DNA of 36,795 nucleotides, taken from assembly GCA_934591725.1 (NCBI GenBank), contig CAKTPR010000007.1:1-36795 (forward strand), in the 5' to 3' direction. This DNA comes from an uncultured Oscillospiraceae bacterium (GTDB lineage: Bacteria; Bacillota; Clostridia; Oscillospirales; Oscillospiraceae). The notes beneath the pieces were generated by a model, which was given only the letters and a program-made list of their open reading frames with translations, was not told the DNA's origin and did not search any database. A program made the translations under genes and the position numbers. Of the stretch, positions 31,186-36,795 are shown one piece after another. Every line of letters starts with the position of its first letter. Positions within the stretch are counted from its first letter, which is position 1.

Positions 31186-31216
31186 AAAAATACTTCTCAC
31201 CGTGAGAAGTATTTTT
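31186..31216. repeat. ICE palindrome, copy 7 (overlaps a coding end)
   Basis: 15-nt perfect arms around a central C. On the minus strand it encodes the last residues KYFSR and the stop codon of the ArdC-like gene. Confidence 0.9.
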
Positions 31217-32156
31217 CGCTCATTTCAGGCTTGTCCTGTGACATGCTTAGTTCAGGTATACAGCTTTCAATGGCGTCTATCATTTCAGCGGAAGTTCTGC
31301 TGATGCAGTCGAGAGACGTTTTCAGCTCCTCAAGCTCTTTATCGCGGCTCCATTTGGATATGTAGGCAAACGCGCTGTCGCCGGTCTCAATTCCAAAGTG
31401 CTGACAGACAATGTATGCTATGCTCTCAGCCTCAACCTCGCGTGTGCGGCGGCTTTTTTCAGGCACTCCAACGACAACTCCGTCCTTTACCGGAAGCGCA
31501 TGGAGAATGGCATGAGCCGTTTCGTGAATCAGAATAGATATGGTGTCGATCTGGCTCATGCCGCTGTCGAGATATATTCTTTGCTCACTGTGGACGTAGC
31601 GGCCACGGGCATTGTCGTCCGGCTCACTGAATACGACCGGGACAGGTGCAAGCTTTGTAATAGCCTTCAGCATCGCGTCGTAATTCTGTACATTGCCGGT
31701 AAGCTCCTCAACACCGTATGACGGAAGCTCACACCCCTCGGTCTGGCTTACATCGAACACATATGCTATTTTATAGCTCTGCTGCACGACATACTCAGTT
31801 TCCGTGACGGGCTTGCCGTTCGCGTCGAGCACGGGAGCTTTTGTTATGGGATCAAGCTTCACACTCTCAACAACGCGTTTGTATGGGACGGGCGCGAGTA
31901 TCTGTATTCCAGATTCACCCTTTTTGACCGTCCTGCCGAATTGCCTTTTCCAAGTGTTGAAGCCTGCTACGGCGGTTGCGTTTGGGCATTGCATAAGGAT
32001 GAGCATAACATTGTTGAAGCTATACCGGTGAAATTTTGCCATAGCCTTCATGTATGCTTTGTATTGCTCGCTCTCGAATACCGCTTTGACGCCGGTCTCA
32101 AGCTTATCTGTCAACGCCTTTACCTTTTCGGCGGTATCAGCGTTCCGGCTGCGCAT
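31197..32156 (-). CDS. ArdC-like antirestriction protein with zinc-metalloprotease motif
   Basis: 319 residues. The N-terminal region (about 15-95) has FHRYSFNNVMLILMQCPNA, then FNTWKRQFGRTVKKGESGI, the ArdC single-strand DNA-binding domain. The C-terminal region has HETAH in ILIHETAHAILH and a downstream EVEAESIAY, the IrrE/ImmA-type metallopeptidase pattern. ArdC-type proteins protect incoming conjugated DNA from restriction. The last five codons and stop lie in an ICE palindrome. The start overlaps the end of the DUF3846 gene by 20 nt, so both are on one transcript. Confidence 0.85.
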   Translation of the reverse strand: MRSRNADTAEKVKALTDKLETGVKAVFESEQYKAYMKAMAKFHRYSFNNVMLILMQCPNATAVAGFNTWKRQFGRTVKKGESGIQILAPVPYKRVVESVKLDPITKAPVLDANGKPVTETEYVVQQSYKIAYVFDVSQTEGCELPSYGVEELTGNVQNYDAMLKAITKLAPVPVVFSEPDDNARGRYVHSEQRIYLDSGMSQIDTISILIHETAHAILHALPVKDGVVVGVPEKSRRTREVEAESIAYIVCQHFGIETGDSAFAYISKWSRDKELEELKTSLDCISRTSAEMIDAIESCIPELSMSQDKPEMSEKYFSR

Positions 32157-32541
32157 GATGCTCTTTTCCCGCCGATGGCTTCGGCTTTGCCTGTACTTTC
32201 AGCGTTATAGGTACGTTACCGCTTGCGCCGAGCAGTATTTCAGCGGATTTATACTCTTGCTTGAATCTTTCAATTTGCTCCGGTGTGAGTGAACAAAACC
32301 TGTCTTCCTCGATACCGCAGATGAAAAATGTGCCAAAGATACCGCCGTAGCCTCCGGGGATACTGCGATTAAACGGCAGGTTCAGCAGAAGCCCCTCATC
32401 ATTTGCAACGATCGAGACAGCTTCGTTTTCGTAAGGATATGTTGCCGTGATATACCCGCCGACGATGGCCTGCATTTCGCTAAGGCCGTTGATTTCCTTT
32501 TCATATGGCAGGTATCCCGGCTCTACAACAACTACGTTCAT
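32137..32541 (-). CDS. DUF3846-domain protein
   Basis: 134 residues: YLPYEKEINGLSEMQAIVGG, then VSIVANDEGLLLNLPFNRSI, then GIFGTFFICG and SLTPEQIERF. This order is typical of DUF3846, a common companion of antirestriction genes in Firmicutes ICEs. Function unknown. The last 30 residues are basic and probably disordered. No strong ribosome site is seen apart from AGGAG near 32549. Confidence 0.78.
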   Translation of the reverse strand: MNVVVVEPGYLPYEKEINGLSEMQAIVGGYITATYPYENEAVSIVANDEGLLLNLPFNRSIPGGYGGIFGTFFICGIEEDRFCSLTPEQIERFKQEYKSAEILLGASGNVPITLKVQAKPKPSAGKEHHAQPER

Positions 32542-32566
32542 AAATCAACTCCTCGTCAGAATGAAA

Positions 32567-32594
32567 AAGCATCTGCACAAGAGTACAGATGCTT
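32567..32594 (-). terminator. Terminator of the toxin-antitoxin operon
   Basis: AAGCATCTG (32567-32575) pairs with CAGATGCTT (32586-32594). On the minus strand TTTTT follows. It lies 13 nt after the toxin stop. Confidence 0.85.
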
Positions 32595-32606
32595 CACAAA
32601 TGATAT

Positions 32607-32939
32607 TTACATTTTCTTGGCTATGTTTTGAATACGCTTTTCGGCTTCCTTGTACACCTCTTCGTCAGCCCGTACAGAGATGATTATTATTTTCATCACA
32701 CCGTCTTTGATCTCAAGACTGTACACAACCCTGTAGCCGAGGTCGCGGAGCTTTATTTTGTAAAACCCACTCAGATTTGCCGAAGCGTGATTCCCAAGCG
32801 GCTTTCCTATACCGTCAGGCGGCGACAGGGGATGTTCCGCGGTCTTGGATATCGCCTTGAGTATGATTTTTTGATTGTACGGGTCAAGACGCTTCAAATC
32901 CTTCTGCGCTTCTTTAATGAATTCGATAGTCCATTCCAT
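32607..32939 (-). CDS. relE: RelE/ParE-family toxin
   Basis: 110 residues: WTIEFIKEAQKDLKRLDPYN at the N terminus, GKPLGNHASANLSGFYKIKL in the middle, and RDLGYRVVYSLE followed by IIIISVRADEEVYKEA. This is the RelE/ParE fold pattern with the conserved basic strand. RelE proteins usually cut mRNA on the ribosome. It follows the antitoxin gene by 9 nt and shares its promoter and terminator, so the pair is a self-contained maintenance module of the ICE. Confidence 0.88.
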   Translation of the reverse strand: MEWTIEFIKEAQKDLKRLDPYNQKIILKAISKTAEHPLSPPDGIGKPLGNHASANLSGFYKIKLRDLGYRVVYSLEIKDGVMKIIIISVRADEEVYKEAEKRIQNIAKKM

Positions 32940-32948
32940 GCTTGCCCC

Positions 32949-33275
32949 TCATTCAATCTCAACATCTACATCGGCCAGCTCATCGGCAGCTATGCCAAGC
33001 TGCTCCATCATGGCCTCCATAGAAACGTTGTCATTATCATCATTTGCGGCAGCGCGTTTCCCGGCTTCCTCAAGCAAAATATAATCGGACAGAGTCTCCA
33101 TCAGTGATTCATACTGGGCAGGAGACAGCAGGACGCAGGCAGGCTTATTATTCTTCACGACTATCTTAGTGCCGGAAGCCTGAACCTCATCGAATATTCT
33201 GTTTGCTTCACCCTTGTTGAAACGGGTGATAGGCACTATGGACTTCATTATTCCAACAGCAGACATTTCATTCAT
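32949..33275 (-). CDS. Phd/YefM-family antitoxin
   Basis: 108 residues. The N-terminal DNA-binding part reads IVPITRFNKGEANRIFDEVQ, then GTKIVVKNNKPACVLLSPAQYESLM (split here around residue 50), as in Phd/YefM. The acidic tail should wrap the toxin. ATG 33275 is preferred because GGAGGTAC is about 10 nt upstream; a longer frame to 33305 starts before that site. It precedes relE, as is standard. Confidence 0.88.
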   Translation of the reverse strand: MNEMSAVGIMKSIVPITRFNKGEANRIFDEVQASGTKIVVKNNKPACVLLSPAQYESLMETLSDYILLEEAGKRAAANDDNDNVSMEAMMEQLGIAADELADVDVEIE

Positions 33276-33316
33276 TGCACTTGTACCTCCGTGAACAGAA
33301 TTCATTACCTACTCTT

Positions 33317-33345
33317 ATTATATGCGGCGCCGGTAAATAAATCAA
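33317..33345 (-). promoter_or_regulatory. Promoter of the Phd/RelE operon
   Basis: Minus strand TTGATT (33340-33345), 17-nt spacer, TATAAT (33317-33322). The spacer holds the palindromic CGGCGCCG, a possible autorepression site. Confidence 0.75.
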
Positions 33346-33373
33346 TAAAAATATCGTTAATTTTAATGATGTT

Positions 33374-35185
33374 TTATTTTGCCTTAGACGCCGCGTGTTT
33401 GAAGATATCGTCCTTCTGTCGTTGCTTTTCCTGACGCTGGCGGCGCTCCTCCAGCGCATCGTACACGCTGTCCTCGATTTCCCGCGGTGTCATTGACACA
33501 TCGGGGAAATATTTGCGCAGTCTGTCTCCGGCGAGGATAACCTTCGTGTACTGAGGACGCTCCTGATCGCCCTTGAATACATCATCGGCGGGCTCTGCTG
33601 ATTTAGCTGCCTCCGGGGTTTTGTCCGGTGCGGGCGCGTCCGTTACCGGCGGGTGTATTTCTACTGCGTCGGGGATATGTTCATCAGGTGTAAAAGGCAC
33701 TATTTTGGGCGAAGCTTCAGGTTCCTGCCTCTCAGGGGCTGTAGGCTGTGTCTGCTCAAATGCTGATACAACAGGTGAAGGTGCGGGTATCTCCGGGGCT
33801 TCAGCAACTTTGGGCGCGATATCTTTATCTTCAAGAATATCCCTGAGCATGTTATCATCGAGAGCTCCCGACTTTTCAGCCTTTTTTACACGCTCAATGC
33901 GTTCTGTGCTCACCTTGTAGTTTATGTCCATCAAGTCGGAGACCTTTATCTGGTTTTCGGGCTTGAGGAAAGAAATCGCCGACGCAATGGACAGCGGCAT
34001 AGTACCGTCATCTACCTTGTCGCATATGACCTTTTCAGCCTCTGCCAACCTCAGCATACGGTTGAACTTCGCGTAGCTCATGCCCATTTCGCGCGCCAGA
34101 ACCTCATTGGAATCTATCTTCGGGCCGATATCGCCCTTTTTGCGCCTGCCGCTTTTATGCTTCATTGCGTCCATTTTCATACGGAGCGCTCGCGACAGGT
34201 CGTAGCTTGACAGCTTGTCTCGATGCAGATTACCGTCGGCGACGAGTATTTTCGCATCGTCGTCATCCATCTGCTGAACGATGGTCGGAACAGGGAAATT
34301 GAGCCGCCTTGCAATGTCGTGTCTGCGCTGACCGGAAATTATCTCATAGCCGCCGCCTTCCTTGGGACGGGCTATGATAGGGTCTTTGATCCCGTTCACC
34401 TCAATGGATTTTTCAAGCTCCTTGTAATTTTCGCTCTCACGGTCAACCGAAAAATTGTTGAATTTGGATTTTTCCAGATAGCCGGGGTGAAGAACAACAA
34501 AGTATGTTTCCCCGTCTTTAGGCACAGGCAAAGCCTTGATATCCTTCTCACTCGGCGGATTAAGCTTATTTTCAAGAACCTTGGAAATGGACATACCTGC
34601 CGGGCCTGCGGCAGCGATACCGGCAGGCGTGTTTACCGGATTTTCCTCTGCCGCTTTCTCCGGCTTCTTGGCAGCGGCTTTCTTCTTTTCCGCCTTTTCG
34701 TTCTCGGAAGCTTTGGACGGAGCAGCAGCGGCAGCGGCGGGTGCTGCGCTCTCGGCCTTATCTCCAGCGGAGCTGTCAGATTTTTCAACGGGCTTATTCT
34801 CCTTTTTCGTTACTGTGGAAGTCTCTTTTTCAGGCTCAGCGTCGCGTTCTTTAAGGCGCTTTATAAATGCATCAAGCGTCTCCGAAGAGCCGCTGTTTGA
34901 CCACCAGTAGCACTCCTTAGCCTGCTTATCGTCCAACTCGACCACATAGGCGGGGACATCGGAGAGCTTTGCAAGTTCCCCGGCTCTCCTGCGGCGATAG
35001 CCCGCTATCAGCTCATACTCACCGTCTTTTCCCTGCCGCACAATAAGCGGCTCTTCAATGCCCTTGGATTGGAGACTGCTCACCAGACCGCCAAGGCTCT
35101 TATCTGAAAACTTTCCGAATGCCAAGCCAGGAAAGTCCAGAATTTTATTAAGCGGTATATTCTGCTTCTGTATACTATCAGGCAT
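33374..35185 (-). CDS. parB: ParB-like protein with two ParB N-terminal domains
   Basis: 603 residues, about twice a normal ParB. The first ParB-type domain spans about 8-100 with the motif IAGYRRRRAGE. A linker rich in Ala, Lys and Glu follows (about 115-195). A second ParB domain is at about 235-320 with ISGQRRHDIARR, followed by an HTH region (EVLAREMGMSYAKFNRMLRL) and a Pro-rich acidic tail. GxRR-type motifs bind CTP in ParB clamps. No parA is seen in the window; it may lie to the right of the IS110. ATG 35185 follows GGAGAG. It may aid ICE segregation or act as a regulator. Confidence 0.85.
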   Translation of the reverse strand: MPDSIQKQNIPLNKILDFPGLAFGKFSDKSLGGLVSSLQSKGIEEPLIVRQGKDGEYELIAGYRRRRAGELAKLSDVPAYVVELDDKQAKECYWWSNSGSSETLDAFIKRLKERDAEPEKETSTVTKKENKPVEKSDSSAGDKAESAAPAAAAAAPSKASENEKAEKKKAAAKKPEKAAEENPVNTPAGIAAAGPAGMSISKVLENKLNPPSEKDIKALPVPKDGETYFVVLHPGYLEKSKFNNFSVDRESENYKELEKSIEVNGIKDPIIARPKEGGGYEIISGQRRHDIARRLNFPVPTIVQQMDDDDAKILVADGNLHRDKLSSYDLSRALRMKMDAMKHKSGRRKKGDIGPKIDSNEVLAREMGMSYAKFNRMLRLAEAEKVICDKVDDGTMPLSIASAISFLKPENQIKVSDLMDINYKVSTERIERVKKAEKSGALDDNMLRDILEDKDIAPKVAEAPEIPAPSPVVSAFEQTQPTAPERQEPEASPKIVPFTPDEHIPDAVEIHPPVTDAPAPDKTPEAAKSAEPADDVFKGDQERPQYTKVILAGDRLRKYFPDVSMTPREIEDSVYDALEERRQRQEKQRQKDDIFKHAASKAK

Positions 35186-35216
35186 TTTACTCTCCTATTA
35201 CAATAAATTTGGACAG

Positions 35217-35243
35217 GAAAGCCGGGCAGCCAGTCCGGCTTTC
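35217..35243. repeat. Hairpin near the left end of the IS110 region
   Basis: GAAAGCCGG (35217-35225) pairs with CCGGCTTTC (35235-35243) around a 9-nt loop. It may terminate transcription entering the IS or be part of its left end. Confidence 0.6.
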
Positions 35244-35265
35244 TTTCCATCTCATGCCTAAGCTA

Positions 35266-35346
35266 CAATAAGGGGAGCAACTGGCTGACCAATGCCTCCT
35301 TGGGCTTCTACGTCCGTAACAAAGACTGTCAGCCATCCCCTTATTG
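35266..35346 (+). ncRNA. Candidate IS110 bridge RNA core
   Basis: An 11-bp stem (35266-35276 with 35336-35346, CAATAAGGGGA and its complement) continues, after a 5-nt bulge on the left, into a 7-bp stem (35282-35288, TGGCTGA, with 35329-35335). The apical 40 nt hold internal short pairings. It lies about 110 nt before the transposase start, where IS110-group elements encode the bridge RNA that pairs with target and donor DNA. The stems are directly visible; the RNA function is inferred from family knowledge. Confidence 0.6.
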
Positions 35347-35458
35347 CAGCGTTCGATTTGAGCAGGTTGAGCCATAGAGTTCGCGTCACCCAATAGATTG
35401 AATCGGCAATGAGTAAAAGATGGATTCCGGTTGCGATTCACAGATGGGAGGAATGCAA

Positions 35459-36667
35459 ATGAACTCTGTTGGCATCGACATTTCCAAGGGCAGGAGCACG
35501 ATTGCTGTCATGCGTCCTTTTGGAGAGGTCGTCATCTCGCCCTTTGAAGTCCGTCACACCGTCAGTGAACTGAGCGAACTGGCAAGGCAGCTCAAAAGCC
35601 TAGACGGTGAGACTCGTGTGGTCATGGAGACCACAGGAAATTACCATGCGCCGGTGGCGAAGCTGCTTCACGACGCAGGACTGTATGTTTCCGTCGTCAA
35701 TGCGAAGCTGGTGCATGGCTACGGGAACAACGATTTGAGGCGGGTCAAGACTGACAAGAAAGATGCTGTCAAGCTGGCAAACTACGGCCTTGACCGCTGG
35801 CTCACTTTGCCGAGGTACGTTCCGGAGGAAGATACCCGGCTGCTGCTGAAGAACTGCTACCGCCAGTACCGGCAGTATTCCAAGGTGCAGACGGTTCTGA
35901 AGAACAATTTGATCTCGCTGCTGGATACGGTGTTTCCAAACGCCAACCGTCTGTTTTCAAGCCCGATCCGCGGGGACGGGAGTGAAAAGTGGGTGGATTT
36001 TGTGGCTGAATTCTGGCATTGCCGCTGCGTCAGCGAGAAATCCGAAAGGGCTTTCACAAGCAAATACCTGCGTTGGTGCAGGAAGCACGGCTACAACTTC
36101 AGTGAAGCAAAGGCGCACACAATTTACGCCGAAGCCAGCGGACATATCGGTGTTATGCCAAAGTCCGAAACGACCAAGCTGCTCGTGGAACAGGCTGTAT
36201 CCCAGCTCAAGGCGACTTCTACCGCGCTTGCGGCTCTCAAACACGAAATGCAATCATTGGCTTCCATGCTACCAGAATATCCCGTTGTCATGGATCTGTT
36301 CGGCGTAGGCCCGACTCTGGGGCCGCAGCTCATAGCTGAAATTGGCGATGTGCGCCGCTTTTATTCCAAGAAAGCGCTCGTAGCCTACGCTGGGCTGGAT
36401 GCTCCGCCAAACGATTCCGGTGATGTGACCGGCAGGCACAAATCCATGAGCAAAATTGGTGCATCGTCTTTACGGCGGACACTCTTTCTTGTTATGAGCG
36501 TCTATTTGCAGACCGCACCGCTGGATGAACCGGTCTACCAGTTCATGGACAGGAAACGCGCCGAGGGCAAGCCCTACCGCGTCTACATGATGGCTTCCGC
36601 CAACAAGTTTCTGCGGATCTACTACGCCACTGTGAAAGCCTATCTGGAATTGTTGGAGCAAGTCTGA
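35459..36667 (+). CDS. IS110-family transposase (DEDD recombinase)
   Basis: 402 residues. The N-terminal RuvC-like DEDD domain has Asp in VGIDISKG, Glu in VMETTGNYH, and the two Asp in VKTDKKDAVKLA. A coiled-coil region follows. The C-terminal Tnp_20 domain has FGVGPTLGPQLIAEIGDV, RFYSKKALVAYAGLDAPP and the serine-containing KIGASSLRRTLF. The length is normal and the frame is intact, so the element may be active. ATG 35459 is chosen because GGGAGGA at 35446-35452 is well spaced; an in-frame ATG at 35420 precedes it. Confidence 0.95.
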   Translation: MNSVGIDISKGRSTIAVMRPFGEVVISPFEVRHTVSELSELARQLKSLDGETRVVMETTGNYHAPVAKLLHDAGLYVSVVNAKLVHGYGNNDLRRVKTDKKDAVKLANYGLDRWLTLPRYVPEEDTRLLLKNCYRQYRQYSKVQTVLKNNLISLLDTVFPNANRLFSSPIRGDGSEKWVDFVAEFWHCRCVSEKSERAFTSKYLRWCRKHGYNFSEAKAHTIYAEASGHIGVMPKSETTKLLVEQAVSQLKATSTALAALKHEMQSLASMLPEYPVVMDLFGVGPTLGPQLIAEIGDVRRFYSKKALVAYAGLDAPPNDSGDVTGRHKSMSKIGASSLRRTLFLVMSVYLQTAPLDEPVYQFMDRKRAEGKPYRVYMMASANKFLRIYYATVKAYLELLEQV

Positions 36668-36795
36668 TCTTGCCACATAACATTGGCTGGCCGCCATTTC
36701 ACTTTTGAGATGCGAAGCGGCTTGGTTTGGTGCGGCCTTTTTTCGCACCGCATTACCTTAAAATTTCTACTTGACTTTTCTTAGCAGGTCTTTGT
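36668..36795. other. Right flank of the IS110 transposase gene
   Basis: No gene. A small hairpin (GGTGCG 36729-36734 with CGCACC 36744-36749, loop containing TTTTTT) may terminate the transposase message. The IS right end and return to ICE sequence should lie in this interval or just beyond the window. Confidence 0.45.

Larger units (their letters stand above)
35210..36760 (+). mobile_element. IS110-family insertion sequence (ends approximate)
   Basis: A DEDD transposase gene lies between a structured 5' non-coding region and a short 3' region. IS110 elements lack terminal inverted repeats and make no long target duplication, so exact ends cannot be read here. The element is probably inserted in the ICE, upstream of parB. 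Confidence 0.75.
7450..36795. mobile_element. Integrative conjugative element (partial; right end not identified)
   Basis: The interval holds a large serine recombinase at one edge, a full set of transfer genes (relaxase, MobC, VirD4, PcfB, VirB4, VirB6-like, PrgI, Maff2-like, NlpC/P60), ParB, antirestriction and toxin-antitoxin genes. It also has accessory Agr and ATPase modules and interrupts a collagen-like gene. Composition differs from the rnf operon to its left. The IS110 element at 35.2-36.8 kb is probably nested in it. The end coordinate is the window edge, not an observed end. Confidence 0.8.

Noticed and set aside
9589..31216. CRISPR array made of the repeated palindromes
   Set aside because: Copies are kilobases apart with genes between them, no regular spacers and no cas genes.
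9589..31216. Palindromes as classical parS sites
   Set aside because: They share a CACNGTG-like centre with some symmetry but do not match the 16-nt chromosomal parS sequence and have an odd central base; kept only as a hypothesis for the element's own ParB.
32607..33275. Pairing of the RelE toxin with the RelB/DinJ protein at 30797
   Set aside because: The toxin has an adjacent Phd/YefM antitoxin with a shared promoter and terminator; the DinJ-like gene is over 1.5 kb away behind other genes.
33573..34910. Plus-strand open frames opposite parB
   Set aside because: They mirror the Ala/Lys/Glu-rich linker and tail of the ParB-like protein and lack starts and recognisable domains.

Overview
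The window reads as chromosome of an anaerobic, spore-former-related Firmicute (Clostridia, probably Oscillospirales) carrying a large conjugative element. The first 6.9 kb is GC-rich with strong third-position G/C bias and holds an Rnf-type electron-transport operon. From about 7.45 kb the sequence becomes less GC-rich and consists almost entirely of mobile-element genes typical of Clostridia integrative conjugative elements (ICEs). No rRNA or tRNA gene was recognised, so the taxonomy is inference.

Region 1 (1-6.99 kb): lipoprotein with two tandem repeats, ApbE flavin transferase, RnfC, RnfD, RnfG, RnfE, RnfA, then a strong terminator. The operon has no rnfB. RnfA and RnfE each lack one of the two cysteines expected to hold their shared [2Fe-2S] cluster, and RnfG has two FMN-bind-like halves. 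This looks like a divergent Rnf-like flavin-rich complex rather than a textbook Rnf.

Region 2 (7.0-7.5 kb): the 3' end of a collagen-like surface/exosporium protein gene, cut off where the ICE begins. The large serine recombinase of the ICE lies directly at this junction. No second end is identified, so the ICE probably runs beyond the right edge.

Region 3 (7.46-35.2 kb): the ICE, transcribed mostly leftwards. From right to left it has: a double-ParB-domain protein, a Phd/RelE toxin-antitoxin pair, a DUF3846 protein, an ArdC-like antirestriction metalloprotein, an orphan RelB/DinJ antitoxin, a candidate oriT, MobC, the relaxase, PcfB, VirD4, a Maff2-like pilin-type protein, a VirB6-like protein, PrgI, VirB4 and an NlpC/P60 hydrolase, with two small XRE regulators on the opposite strand. 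Next comes a complete Agr-type quorum-sensing set (agrA-agrC, then agrB-agrD). Its 53-residue AgrD precursor is very short and overlaps agrB. Downstream lie four genes for secreted or membrane proteins (secreted beta-rich protein, VanZ-like protein, SH3b protein, large solute-binding lipoprotein), a stand-alone Spo0A-C-like DNA-binding protein, a DUF4143 ATPase cassette, a small conserved protein and the serine recombinase. A plausible reading is that peptide signalling controls the secreted genes and/or transfer.

Seven near-identical perfect palindromes (arm AAAAATACTTCTCAC plus one central base) are scattered through the ICE at gene ends and starts. One copy has compensatory changes in both arms. 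Several lie next to an independent terminator and one is inside the transfer operon, so they are not explained simply as terminators.

Region 4 (35.2-36.8 kb): an IS110-family insertion sequence. A strongly structured non-coding segment upstream of its transposase is a candidate bridge RNA.
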